A stretch of 64,000 nt of DNA from Pseudarthrobacter raffinosi (lineage in GTDB: Bacteria > Actinomycetota > Actinomycetes > Actinomycetales > Micrococcaceae). Of the stretch, positions 26,605-35,820 are shown piece by piece. The stretch is taken from contig NZ_JAMXBH010000008.1 of NCBI RefSeq assembly GCF_023913735.1, positions 62,001 through 126,000 of the forward strand, read 5' to 3'. Both the position numbers and the translations under genes were made by a program. The notes under the pieces were generated by a model, which was not told the origin of the DNA, ran no database searches, and saw only the letters and a list, made by a program, of their open reading frames with translations. Position 1 is the stretch's first letter; the number at the start of each line of letters is the position of its first letter.

Positions 26605-26814
26605 ATGTCGACCGTCATTGAAACCATTGACATACACGTGATGAGCCGGCGGGGGCTGGACGAACAAATCGAAGCTGCAGTACAGCAACTTCAAGATGTC
26701 GCGGCACTTACCCGTACGCACGGAATCCTCATTACCCGTCATCAGCCCGGGAGGTACACAGCCATGCTTTCGGACGAAGTTCCGTACGGCGTCACGCGCG
26801 AACTTATCATCTAG
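26605..26814 (+). CDS. Hypothetical 69-residue protein
   Basis: Not recognised. ATG preceded by AGTAGGAGCC, a good ribosome site, 67 bp after leuD. The sequence (TVIETIDIHVM, LDEQIEAAVQQLQDVAALTRTHGILITRHQPGRYTAML, VPYGVTRELI) is amphipathic with a central helix. It could be a small regulatory or partner protein. It is followed by the broken ATPase gene. Confidence 0.55.
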   Translation: MSTVIETIDIHVMSRRGLDEQIEAAVQQLQDVAALTRTHGILITRHQPGRYTAMLSDEVPYGVTRELII

Positions 26815-26889
26815 TGCGGCGCTAGGCGTGGCAGTAGGTATCTGCCCGACCGGGCTATCCAAACCTGTCACACTCAGCGCCTTGTGTAG

Positions 26890-27731
26890 CCGCACCTGGA
26901 CCGGAATGTCGAAGAAACCCGCGTCTGGGCAAGGAGCTTCGTCGCGGAAGATCACCGCTTTTCCGCAGCAGGGTTCGGTATGACAACCCAGCTCCCTGCG
27001 GAACGCGCCGGGGACTGGCGCCGGACCGGGAACGAACTGCTGCGCCTGCTGGACGCGAAAGGCACGGGACTCGTCATCACCATCGATGAAATACGTGCCG
27101 TCGACAGGACGGAAATCTCCCAGCTGGCCGCCGACGTTCAGCACTTCATCCGGGACGGGCTGCCCATCGGCCTGATCTTCGCCGGCCTGCCGTCAGCCGT
27201 GTCCGACCTCCTCAATGAAGGCGTTGCCACCTTCCTGCGGCGGGCCGACAGGATCAATCTCCACGAAGCAGCCATCGCGGAAGTCACCGCATCGTACAGC
27301 GAGCTCATCAGCCAGGAAGGCATCGGCATCTCCCCGACCTCATCAACAAGGCAGCCGAAGCCATCGAGGGGTATCCCTTCCTGATCCAGCTGGTGGGCTA
27401 CTACCTCTGGCTGGAAGCCGACAAGGCAGGATGGAAACTGGACCAGAGCCGCGTTCAGCGTGGAATCGCTGCCGCCCAACGACGGAACACCTTAGTGGTC
27501 GTCGAGTCGGCACTGTCGGACATCTGGGACAGAGACCGCGAGTTCCTCGACGCGATGGCCGCCCAGGAGGGTCCCTCTGCCGCCGGTCAGATCGGCGCCA
27601 TCCTCAAGGCCAAGCCCAATGTCATTTCCAAGTATCGGAACAGGCTTATCGCTGCGGGCCTGATCGAGTCCGCAGGCTATCGCAAAGTGGACTTCGCAAT
27701 CCCCGAACTCCGCCAATACCTCCGCGAATAG
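26890..27731 (+). pseudogene. AAA-type ATPase gene, 5'-truncated and frameshifted
   Basis: In frame 1 from 26890 the sequence runs NVEETRVWARSF, GNELLRLLDAKGTGLVITIDEI (Walker B-like), LAADVQHFIRDGLPIGLIFAGLP, LLNEGVATFLRRAD. After a frame change near 27325 it continues in frame 3 as LINKAAEAIEGYPFLIQLVGYYLW and a winged-helix end (AILKAKPNVISKYRNRLIAAGLIES). Walker A and the N-terminus are missing. This matches the DUF-type AAA ATPases with a C-terminal wHTH found in Actinobacteria. The product is non-functional as read. Confidence 0.75.
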
Positions 27732-27903
27732 ATTGACAGAAGGTCCGTTATCGGCGCCGGAGTAGGACGAATAGAAGCGGTTCGGAACTACCGGTGTAAC
27801 GGCGGGGCGCACGCTTCCTGGTTTTGGTTGTGGGTACGTGCCGCGGTTGACCCCGCCTAGGTCATCGTGATGCGCAGTGGCCAGGCTAAAGCGTCTCTTA
27901 GAA

Positions 27904-27956
27904 GTAGCGGGGACGGTCGCGCAGTGCACTGCGCGACCGTCCCCGCTACCTTTTTT
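27904..27956 (+). terminator. Strong palindromic terminator
   Basis: A perfect 23-bp inverted repeat with no spacer (arms 27904-27926 and 27927-27949, centred on GTGCAC), followed after one base by TTTTTT at 27951-27956. It stands between the rightward ATPase remnant and the leftward transporter gene. The T-run makes it a rightward intrinsic terminator; the stem is symmetric and could also protect the 3' end of the leftward mRNA. Confidence 0.85.
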
Positions 27957-28004
27957 ATCCGTGAGTTGCGGCATTCGTCGTGCCGGCGATGTTTCCGCAG
28001 GTGG

Positions 28005-29366
28005 TCAGTGTGGGAGGACTTCGCTTGACACGCCTGCTGCTCCGGGGGTTTGGCTGGTCCCGGGAGTTCGTTCAGCTTGGGTGGGGTTAGGTACGGTCAT
28101 GACCGCGATCACGCCAACGGCTGCTGCTATGGCCCAGACGGAGAAGTTGATGAAGTTACCCAGATTCGCCGCTACCAGCACTCCGCCACCTGAGATGGCG
28201 AGAACGGCGCCGATGCGTCCGATTCCCAGTGTGATTCCCAGGGCTGTTGCCCGTGTAGCTCCGGAGAAGTAGGTCGCTACGAACCCGTTGACGAGGATCT
28301 GGGCTCCCACGGAGCCGAAGCCAACCACGCCGACCAGGAAGTACATGGCGGGCAGGGGCATTATTCCGGTTCCCATGAGTACAAGTGCTACACCTGAACA
28401 TGCGAACGCGGTGGCCGTGACCTTGCGGGGACCGAATTTATCGGCCAGGCGGGAGGAGACAAGGACGCCCACGACGGCTCCGATGTTGACCGTGAGAAGG
28501 AAGGTCAGGGACGAGGCCAGGGAGTATTTGGCAATGACCATCAGCTGGGGAAGCCAGGTGTTCAGGCCGTAGACCAGCGTCTGGCCGCAGATGCCGGCGA
28601 GGCAGAAGAGGATCATGGCACCAAGCAGCCGTCCGGTGAGAAGTGTGCGGAACCGACCCTTTTCCGGGGCATCTCCTTCAATGCGGGCGGGCGGGAGTTG
28701 ATCAAGTCCGTAATCGGAGATGATCCGCTCTGCGCCCTCCCGGTCGCCTTTCGCTGCGAGGTACGCCGGGGACTCCGGAAGAAACTTGAAGAGCAACGGG
28801 ACGACTGCAACCAGGGGGATGCCGCCGAGGGCAAGCATTCCTTGGAATCCCAGGGAGGACAGGAAAGCCAGCGACAGCAGGGCGGCAAGGATGCCGCCCA
28901 CGGCATACCCGGAGAACATGAGGGCGTTGTTGAAGTTGCGGCGGTTCGATTTCGAGAATTCGACTGTCAAAGCGATGGCCGTAGGAATTACGCCGCCCAG
29001 GCCCAGGCCTGCCAGGAAACGGAAAAGTCCGAACAGTTCCGGAGTCGGCGCCCATGCAGTCAACAGCATCAGGAGGGAGAAGGAGGCGATGGATACCATC
29101 ATGATCTTCCGGCGCCCGACGATGTCCGTGAGGTAACCGATGAGGATGGCTCCAATGAACATCCCGGCCAGGGCGTAGCTGCCGATGGCTCCGGTTTCTA
29201 CGGGGCTGAGGCCCCAGGGCTCGTAAGCCAGGAGCTTGGGAACGATCGCGCCATAGACGACCAGGTCGTAGCCGTCGAAAACGATGGCGAGGAAGCAAAG
29301 GAAAATGACACCGGCCGCAGATTTGCGGGGGCGTGCCGGCGATGAGGCTGGCGATTGAAAAGCCAT
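28005..29366 (-). CDS. MFS transporter, aromatic acid:H+ symporter (AAHS) family
   Basis: 453 residues from the ATG at 29366, which has GGAG 6 bases upstream; a start at 29393 is possible but lacks a site. Twelve membrane segments are predicted; TM1 has VFDGYDLVVYGAIVPKLL and the loop motif GYLTDIVGRRK. It diverges from the PaaX-like regulator and the salicylate operon and is therefore the likely salicylate (or gentisate) importer. It is the second AAHS protein in the window. Confidence 0.9.
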   Translation of the reverse strand: MAFQSPASSPARPRKSAAGVIFLCFLAIVFDGYDLVVYGAIVPKLLAYEPWGLSPVETGAIGSYALAGMFIGAILIGYLTDIVGRRKIMMVSIASFSLLMLLTAWAPTPELFGLFRFLAGLGLGGVIPTAIALTVEFSKSNRRNFNNALMFSGYAVGGILAALLSLAFLSSLGFQGMLALGGIPLVAVVPLLFKFLPESPAYLAAKGDREGAERIISDYGLDQLPPARIEGDAPEKGRFRTLLTGRLLGAMILFCLAGICGQTLVYGLNTWLPQLMVIAKYSLASSLTFLLTVNIGAVVGVLVSSRLADKFGPRKVTATAFACSGVALVLMGTGIMPLPAMYFLVGVVGFGSVGAQILVNGFVATYFSGATRATALGITLGIGRIGAVLAISGGGVLVAANLGNFINFSVWAIAAAVGVIAVMTVPNPTQAERTPGTSQTPGAAGVSSEVLPH

Positions 29367-29446
29367 TGGGACTCCAGGTGAGATACACGGCATTGTGGTT
29401 GGTCCAGAGAATTTTGCGAGAGCTGTTGTGAGCTAACCCACAACTA

Positions 29447-29550
29447 AATGTAACATTAACTCGTTGCCCGTCAATAGATGTGTTGCATGTATCTGGATGC
29501 CGGGACGTAACGGAAGCGTGTTGCTCGTACTTATACTTGTTGCACATCGC
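29447..29550. promoter_or_regulatory. Divergent control region of transporter and PaaX-like gene
   Basis: The interval holds the palindrome AATGTAACATT (29447-29457) and four GTTGC-core repeats at about 29463, 29482, 29519 and 29540. ATGTAACA (29448-29455) recurs exactly at 30447-30454 in front of the hydroxylase operon, so it is a candidate operator half-site for the regulator. GTTGTG...CACAAC at about 29424-29444 is a further inverted pair. Confidence 0.5.
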
Positions 29551-29596
29551 TCAAGCTGGCCACAGCCGGGGCGGCAGACAGATTTGGAGGGGTCCC

Positions 29597-30445
29597 GTGC
29601 AGTGGAAACCCAGAGCGCTCATCCTTGACCTTTTCGGGGACTATCTCCGATATGCGGGCAGCGAGGTCAAACTTGCGGACATCACCGCGCTGCTCGCTGT
29701 CTTTGACATCGAGGCCGCTACCGTGCGCGTCAACCTGTCAAGGCTGCGCAAGGAAGGGTGGTTCACGACCCGGCGCGTCGGCAGGGAGACGGTCTACTCC
29801 CTCACCCCGCACATGTTGGAAATACTTGATGAGGGACGCGAGCGAATTTTTCACCGTCGGGATGAGGCATGGGACGGCAAATGGACGATGGCCATTTACC
29901 AGGTCCCCGAATCCGAACGGGCAGTCCGTGAGCAATTGCGCAAGCAGCTCGCATGGCATGGCTTTGGGCAACTCTCGCCCTCCACCTGGCTCAGTCCCCA
30001 CAACCTCATGGCAGAGGTGCGTCAGATTGCGGATGAGAACCCCCAGGCAAAAGTCGACGCCCTCTGGTGCGGAACCGGAGACCTGCGGGAGGACAGGGAC
30101 CTTGCCGCGCGATGCTGGGATTTGGAGCAGCTCGGAAAGGATTATGAGAACTTCATCCGGACCTACGCCGCCCTGGACAATGAGTCCGCCAACGCCGCCA
30201 AGGATGGCCGGACAGCTCTCATTGAACGCATGCGCATCATCGGTGACTTCCGCCGATTCCTCTTCCGCGACCCGTACCTGCCCAAGGATTTGCAGCCCCA
30301 GGACTGGCCAAGCGGTGCGGCGTACGGTCTTTTCGGCGCCGTTCACCGCCAGCTGGGTCCGGCGGCCACTGACTACGTATCCGGCATCCTCGGGGAGTCG
30401 GTCGGACCCGGTGAAGAGGTTGCGGAGGAACTTAGAACCGCCTGA
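29597..30445 (+). CDS. PaaX-family transcriptional repressor
   Basis: 282 residues from the GTG at 29597, preceded by TTGGAGGGG at about 7 bases; the upstream extension to 29480 has no similarity. The PaaX winged helix reads ALILDLFGDYLRYAG, then TVRVNLSRLRKEGWFTTRRVGRETVYSLT. The central region (DGKWTMAIYQVPESERAVREQLRKQLAWHGFGQLSPSTWLSP) and the C-terminal domain are also typical. PaaX proteins repress aromatic-CoA pathways and are released by aryl-CoA, here presumably salicylyl-CoA or gentisyl-CoA. Confidence 0.9.
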   Translation: MQWKPRALILDLFGDYLRYAGSEVKLADITALLAVFDIEAATVRVNLSRLRKEGWFTTRRVGRETVYSLTPHMLEILDEGRERIFHRRDEAWDGKWTMAIYQVPESERAVREQLRKQLAWHGFGQLSPSTWLSPHNLMAEVRQIADENPQAKVDALWCGTGDLREDRDLAARCWDLEQLGKDYENFIRTYAALDNESANAAKDGRTALIERMRIIGDFRRFLFRDPYLPKDLQPQDWPSGAAYGLFGAVHRQLGPAATDYVSGILGESVGPGEEVAEELRTA

Positions 30446-30446
30446 T

Positions 30447-30489
30447 ATGTAACAAAATCTTGACGCCTTACATGAATTGGTTTCATAAT
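30447..30489 (+). promoter_or_regulatory. Promoter and operator of the salicylate operon
   Basis: TTGACG at 30460-30465, an 18-bp spacer and CATAAT at 30484-30489. The -35 lies inside the inverted repeat ATGTAA (30447-30452) / TTACAT (30468-30473). The ATGTAACA copy is shared with the divergent region upstream of the PaaX-like gene, which makes this the best candidate repressor site. Confidence 0.7.
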
Positions 30490-30539
30490 GGATTCCGAGA
30501 CCTCTCTCAATGATTCCCAATCCCTAGAAGGTGGCATCG

Positions 30540-32114
30540 ATGGCACTTCGCGTAGCCTGCATTGGCGGCGGTCCTGGCGGACTGTTCTTCTCAACCTTGT
30601 TCAAGCAGACCGTTCCGGACGCCGAGGTCGTGCTGTTCGAACGCAACCAGGCCACCGATGCCTTTGGCTTCGGTGTGGTCTTCTCGGATGCGACCCTGAC
30701 CCGGATCAACGACGCCGACCCTGTGGTCCGGGACGGACTCCGTGACCACGGGACGCATTGGGACGACATCGAAGTCTGGCTCAAAGGTGAAAAAAAGTCG
30801 TTCTCCGGAAACGGCATGGCAGCCATTTATCGGAAGACACTCCTGCAGCTGATGCAGGAACGCGCCGCGGAAGCCGGCGTCGACATGCGGTTCGGACAGT
30901 ACGTGCCGGACCTGTCACAGCTTGACGGTTTTGACCTGATCGTCGGGGCCGACGGCGCCAACTCATCAACCCGCGAACAGCTGGGCGAGAGCCTTGGCCA
31001 CACGGCAGAAACTGCCACCGCCAAGTTCATCTGGTTCGGCACCACGCACCTTTTCAAGGGCATGACCTTTCTCCACCGCAAGAGCGAATTCGGCAACTTC
31101 GCCGTCCATGGTTACCCGATCAGTGAGAACCTGAGCACCTTCATCGTTGAAACTGACGAGGAGACCTGGCGCAAAGCCGGACTCGACGAGTTCGATGTCA
31201 GCCAGCCCCCGGGACCTTCTGACCTGAAGACGCAGCGGTTCCTGGAAAAGCTGTTCGCTGAGGACATCGCCGGCCAGCCGCTCGTGGCGAACAGCTCGCG
31301 CTGGGCGAACTTCCGGACCCGGCGGACCCGTTCCTGGCACAAGGGCAACGTCGTTCTGCTGGGCGACGCCGTCCACACGGCACACTTCTCTGTCGGCTCC
31401 GGCACCAAGATGGCCATGGAAGACGCCATCACGCTGGTCCGTGAAGTCACCGCGCACCAGGACGACCTCGAGACGGCGTTCACGAATTACGAAGCCGAAC
31501 GCCAGCCCCAGGTCGCCAAAATCCAGAACCAGGCCCGCGGCGGACTGAGCTGGTGGGAACACTTCGGCAGATATTACGACTCCTTCGAGCCCACCCAGTT
31601 CACTTTCCACTTCTTCTCCCGCAGCATCGACATCGACAAGATCCGCCTGCGGGATCCGGAACTGGTTGAATCCGCAGAACGGGACTGGCTCACCCGCCAC
31701 GGAAAGGCCCCGCTGGAAACTCCGTTGGCTGCCGGTCCTGCCCGGTTCAGCGGCCGCCTGCTGTCCCTGACCCGCCAAAGCGGCAAGGTCGAGTTGCAGA
31801 ACGACGGCGCTAGCCTCGCCCTGGTGACCGACCCGGCCCAGGCCGATGCAAGCACCGGCCTGCTGCTCACGGCACCGGACCACGAAGAAGGACTGAAAGA
31901 TGCCTTCGGGCAAATCCCCGCCGAAGCAGCCGCTGTGGTGATCCAGGGCGGAAACCCCTTTACCCGGGTCCTGCTCTCGGAGGAAGTCCGCCTGGGCCGC
32001 GGCCTCACCAGCGTCATTGTCGATGACCGGGGTCCGGCGTCGAACCTGACCCTGGTACTTTCCGGCCGTGCGGACGCCGTTGTTCCAGCCACCGTGGAGG
32101 CTTCCCATGCATAA
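30540..32114 (+). CDS. sdgC: Salicylyl-CoA 5-hydroxylase (FAD monooxygenase, SdgC-like)
   Basis: 524 residues from the ATG at 30540 (a GTG at 30531 is in frame). FAD motifs: CIGGGPGGLFFSTLF at the N-terminus, DAFGFGVVF, and VLLGDAVHTAHFSVGSGTKMAMEDA near residue 280. It is homologous to the 12875-14440 enzyme, including a C-terminal tail (LSEEVRLGRGLTSVIV, LVLSGRADAVV) resembling a reduced flavin-barrel end. In Streptomyces WA46 the SdgC-type enzyme converts salicylyl-CoA to gentisyl-CoA. Neighbouring ligase and gentisate dioxygenase support that role. Its end overlaps the next gene by 8 bp. Confidence 0.85.
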   Translation: MALRVACIGGGPGGLFFSTLFKQTVPDAEVVLFERNQATDAFGFGVVFSDATLTRINDADPVVRDGLRDHGTHWDDIEVWLKGEKKSFSGNGMAAIYRKTLLQLMQERAAEAGVDMRFGQYVPDLSQLDGFDLIVGADGANSSTREQLGESLGHTAETATAKFIWFGTTHLFKGMTFLHRKSEFGNFAVHGYPISENLSTFIVETDEETWRKAGLDEFDVSQPPGPSDLKTQRFLEKLFAEDIAGQPLVANSSRWANFRTRRTRSWHKGNVVLLGDAVHTAHFSVGSGTKMAMEDAITLVREVTAHQDDLETAFTNYEAERQPQVAKIQNQARGGLSWWEHFGRYYDSFEPTQFTFHFFSRSIDIDKIRLRDPELVESAERDWLTRHGKAPLETPLAAGPARFSGRLLSLTRQSGKVELQNDGASLALVTDPAQADASTGLLLTAPDHEEGLKDAFGQIPAEAAAVVIQGGNPFTRVLLSEEVRLGRGLTSVIVDDRGPASNLTLVLSGRADAVVPATVEASHA

Positions 32115-34143
32115 CCTGTCCTCTCTTTTTGCCCCTCGCGGCATCATCGTGGTTGGGGCATCGTCCAGCCCCGAAAAGCTCGGCGCCGTCATGGCGCAGT
32201 CACTGTCCAGCTACCCGGCGCCAGTGGAACTGGTCAACAGCCGCGGCGAGAACGGCATGCACACCAGCATCGCCGAGGCTGCTGCAGCAATTCCCGGCGG
32301 CCCCGATCTCGCCGTGCTGTGTGTGCCCGCCGCTGCCACGGCACAGGCTCTGCGGGACAGCGCCGCGAACGGCGCCAAAGCAGCGTTGGTTTGCGCAGGC
32401 GGTTTCGCAGAAGCCGGCGGTCCGGGCATCGAATTTGCGTCCCAGGTCGAGTCCGCTGTGCGGGAAACCGGCATCAGGCTGCTGGGCCCCAACACTTCCG
32501 GGTTCTTCGTTCCCCACCGCAACCTCCGCGCCAGCTTCGTCCCGGGTGTCGCTGAATTGGAGCCGGGTTCGGTAGCGGTTGTCGCAGCCAGCGGCGGAGT
32601 TAATCACGTACTGGCATTTCATCTGCAGCGCTCCGGAACAGGGGTCAGCCTTGCCGCCGGTATCGGAGCAGGAACTGACATCACCGCACCGGACGTGCTG
32701 GACTACCTCATCACCGATGATCAGACCAAGGCAGTAGCCCTGCATCTGGAAACTGTTTCGGACGGACCTGCCCTCGTGGACGCCGTCTCACGCCTGAGCG
32801 CGGTCAAGCCCGTCGTTGCATTGGTCGTCGGCCGAAACGATGTGTCCGAATTCGCCCAATCACACACCGGCGCCTTGGCTACCTCCTGGCGCACCACACG
32901 ATCGGTACTCCAGCAGGCGGGTGCGGTAATCGTCGATGACGAGAACCAACTGGTCGCCGCAGTGACCGCCCTGGCCGGTCGCCGGCTGAACCCGGCCGCG
33001 GACCCCGGAGTAGGCCTCATCACCGGCCAGGCCGGACCGGGCCTGTTGATCGCCGATGCCCTGCACAGCGCTGGTGTGACGCTTCCGCGACTCGCGCAGA
33101 GCAGCCAGGACACCATCGGCGCGTTGCTCCCGCCGCTGACGTTCCAGGCCAATCCGGTAGACACCGGCCGACCCGGACCCGGCTATGAGCAAATAGTCGC
33201 CGCCGTGTCACAGGACCCGGCAATCGACCTCGTGGCGCTTTACGGCCTGACAGAACCGGTGACCGACCTCCCGCTGGCCGTAGCCAATTCGGGCGCGGCG
33301 GAGACGATGCCGTTCCTCATTGGCGTGGACGGCCCCGACGGTGACCTGGAGCGAGCCCGCAAGTCGGCGCGACAGCACGACCTTCCACTGATTACGGGGC
33401 CGACCTCGTTGGCCCACGGTATCGCCGCCGTGGTGAACGATGCCCGGGGTCAATTCCAGAGGGCCCAAGCTGCTAAGGGCACCACAGCCTGGCCGGATGT
33501 AGAAGGCCCGTGGGATGAGAACCGCTCCAAGACACTTCTCGGTGCACTTGGCATTTCCACGCCCGAACGGCGCGTATGCAGCACCCGTGACGCCGCCCAT
33601 GCGGCGCTGGTGGAGCTCGGCGGTCCGGTAGCAGTGAAGCTGCTCGACGCAACCGTCCTGCACAAAACGGAAATTGGTGGCGTACACCTTGGCGTCAAGA
33701 CCGCCGAAGACATGGACCGGGCCCTGGCAGGTCTCGAAGCCGCCGGCGCCCGGGAGTTCCTGGTAGAGGCGATGGCACCGTCCGGCGTCGACCTTGTCGT
33801 GGGCGTCCGACGCGATCCCGTTTTCGGACCGATCGTGGTTCTGGGGCTGGGCGGCACCGCGGCCGAAGTCTTCGCGGACATCTCCATCCGAACCGCGCCG
33901 CTTGCACTGCGGGCAGCCGAAAGCATGCCCGCCGAGCTGCAGGCACGTGAACTCTTGTATGGCTTCCGTGCCGGTCCGATGCTGGATACGTCTGAACTGG
34001 CCGGGCTCCTGGTCAGACTCGGCGATGCACTCGTCTCCAACGAGGCTGTCGCTGAAATCGAAATTAATCCCCTCCGCCTGACCCACAACGGGCTCTTGGC
34101 GTTGGACGCAGTAGTTATCAATGTCGAGGAGGACATGCAATGA
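32107..34143 (+). CDS. ADP-forming-type acyl-CoA synthetase (fused alpha-beta chains)
   Basis: 678 residues from the ATG at 32107, preceded by GTGGAGG. Layout: CoA-binding Rossmann domain (about 1-130; IIVVGASSSPEKLG), succinyl-CoA-ligase domains with the phospho-His loop QSHTGALA near residue 258, and a C-terminal ATP-grasp (about 460-678; VAVKLLDATVLHKTEIGGVHLGV, AEIEINPLRL). It lies between the hydroxylase and the AMP ligase. In the known sdg pathway a second protein, SdgB, moves salicylate from the adenylate to CoA; this protein may play that part. It overlaps the ligase by ATGA. Confidence 0.82.
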   Translation: MHNLSSLFAPRGIIVVGASSSPEKLGAVMAQSLSSYPAPVELVNSRGENGMHTSIAEAAAAIPGGPDLAVLCVPAAATAQALRDSAANGAKAALVCAGGFAEAGGPGIEFASQVESAVRETGIRLLGPNTSGFFVPHRNLRASFVPGVAELEPGSVAVVAASGGVNHVLAFHLQRSGTGVSLAAGIGAGTDITAPDVLDYLITDDQTKAVALHLETVSDGPALVDAVSRLSAVKPVVALVVGRNDVSEFAQSHTGALATSWRTTRSVLQQAGAVIVDDENQLVAAVTALAGRRLNPAADPGVGLITGQAGPGLLIADALHSAGVTLPRLAQSSQDTIGALLPPLTFQANPVDTGRPGPGYEQIVAAVSQDPAIDLVALYGLTEPVTDLPLAVANSGAAETMPFLIGVDGPDGDLERARKSARQHDLPLITGPTSLAHGIAAVVNDARGQFQRAQAAKGTTAWPDVEGPWDENRSKTLLGALGISTPERRVCSTRDAAHAALVELGGPVAVKLLDATVLHKTEIGGVHLGVKTAEDMDRALAGLEAAGAREFLVEAMAPSGVDLVVGVRRDPVFGPIVVLGLGGTAAEVFADISIRTAPLALRAAESMPAELQARELLYGFRAGPMLDTSELAGLLVRLGDALVSNEAVAEIEINPLRLTHNGLLALDAVVINVEEDMQ

Positions 34144-35810
34144 CCAGCCACACCAGTGAAGGCACTGTCCCCTGGCCAGCAGAACTCGCTGCAGAATTCC
34201 GCCGGAAGGGCTACTGGGAGGACCGGGCCCTGGGCAGCTACGTCCTGGACACCGCCGACCGTTTGCCCGACAAGGTGGCGTTGGTAGAGGGCGATGTCCG
34301 CATCACATATTCCGAGCTTGCCAACCGGATGGACGCCGCAGCCGAGCGCCTCCTCCAGCTCGGACTCAAGGCAGATGACCGCATCATGCTCCAGCTGCCG
34401 AACGGATGGCAGTTCACCATACTCACGCTGGCTTGTTTCCGTGCAGGCATCATCCCTGTCATGGCGTTGCCTGCGCACAGGAAATACGAGCTGTCCTTTC
34501 TGACAGAACTCTCCGAGTCCCGCGCCATCGCAGTACCGGACGTGATCAAGGATTTCGACCACCAGGCCCTGGCCGAGGAACTCGCTTCGTCCATTCCGTC
34601 CCTTGAGCTGATCCTCGTATCCGGCGCCGCGAACCCCCTCAACATTCGCCTGGAAGAGATCCTTGCCCCCGGGACGGACGCTGCCGGCGCCCGGGCCCGG
34701 CTGGATGCATCGGCGCCATCTCCGGATGCACCGGCTCTGTTCCTGCTCTCAGGGGGCACCACCGGGCTGCCCAAGCTCATCACCCGCACCCATAACGATT
34801 ACGCGTACAACATCAAGGCAACGTCCCTGCCAACGGCCGTTACTGAGGACACCGTTTACCTCGGTACTCTGCCCGCGAGCCATAACTTTCCCCTCGCCTG
34901 CCCGGGGATCCTGGGCATACTGTTCGCCGGCGGCCGAGTGATCATGCTGCCCAGCCCCGAGCCACGCAAAGCCTTTGCCGCCATTGAACGCGAAGGCGTC
35001 ACACTCTCCACCGCGGTCCCCGCAGTGGCGCAGCGCTGGATTGAACACCAAGAGGAAATGGGCGGCAACCAGCTGGCGAGCCTGCAGGTCATCCAAGTTG
35101 GCGGTTCCAGACTCCCGGACGAGATCGCCTACAAGGTTAAGCCCGTGCTGGGTGCAACCTTGCAGCAGGTCTTTGGCATGGCCGAGGGGCTCATCAACAC
35201 CACCCGCCTGGACGACCCCGAGGACGTTATCTGCACGACCCAGGGCCGTCCCGTATCCGAGGCTGACGAAATTCGTATTGTGGATGAGGCAGGCAATGAT
35301 TTGCCCGACGGGACTGCCGGATCCATCCTCACGCGCGGCCCCTACACCCCTCGCGGCTACTACCGCGCGCCGGAGGCCAACGCCCGGGCGTTCACCCCTG
35401 ATGGCTGGTACGCCAGCGGGGACATAGTGGAGCGCCGCCCGGACGGAAATCTCATTGTCCAGGGACGCGACAAGGACATGATCAACCGCGGCGGAGAAAA
35501 AATCTCCGCGGAGGAAATTGAAAGCCTGGTTTACCGGATTGAGGACGTCACCATGGCGGCCGCCATCGCCATGCCGGATCCGGTGCTGGGCGAAAAGCTT
35601 TGCCTCTACATCACCGTCAAACCAGGAACAGAAGTAACTCTGGCACAGATCCAGGACCTGCTGCGCCGGACCGGAGTGGCCGCGTTCAAGATCCCCGAGC
35701 ACCTGGTGGTGGTGGATGAGCTGCCCACGACAAAAGTCGGAAAGATCAACAAAAAGGACCTTCGCGCCGACATCGCCGAGCGCCTGGCTTCCACCTCCCA
35801 GGCGAAGTGA
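34140..35810 (+). CDS. sdgA: Salicylyl-AMP / aryl-CoA ligase (SdgA-like)
   Basis: 556 residues, DhbE-like ANL enzyme. P-loop LSGGTTGLPKLITRTHNDY near residue 202, FGMAEGLINTTR near 345, YASGDIVERRPDGN near 425, GRDKDMINRGGEKISAEEIES near 440 and the catalytic Lys in TTKVGKINKKD near 540. It activates salicylate with ATP, releasing pyrophosphate and finally AMP. It is coupled to the previous gene by ATGA and is followed by the gentisate dioxygenase after 10 bp. The paralogue is at 11184-12866. Confidence 0.87.
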   Translation: MTSHTSEGTVPWPAELAAEFRRKGYWEDRALGSYVLDTADRLPDKVALVEGDVRITYSELANRMDAAAERLLQLGLKADDRIMLQLPNGWQFTILTLACFRAGIIPVMALPAHRKYELSFLTELSESRAIAVPDVIKDFDHQALAEELASSIPSLELILVSGAANPLNIRLEEILAPGTDAAGARARLDASAPSPDAPALFLLSGGTTGLPKLITRTHNDYAYNIKATSLPTAVTEDTVYLGTLPASHNFPLACPGILGILFAGGRVIMLPSPEPRKAFAAIEREGVTLSTAVPAVAQRWIEHQEEMGGNQLASLQVIQVGGSRLPDEIAYKVKPVLGATLQQVFGMAEGLINTTRLDDPEDVICTTQGRPVSEADEIRIVDEAGNDLPDGTAGSILTRGPYTPRGYYRAPEANARAFTPDGWYASGDIVERRPDGNLIVQGRDKDMINRGGEKISAEEIESLVYRIEDVTMAAAIAMPDPVLGEKLCLYITVKPGTEVTLAQIQDLLRRTGVAAFKIPEHLVVVDELPTTKVGKINKKDLRADIAERLASTSQAK

Positions 35811-35820
35811 AAGGAAGACG

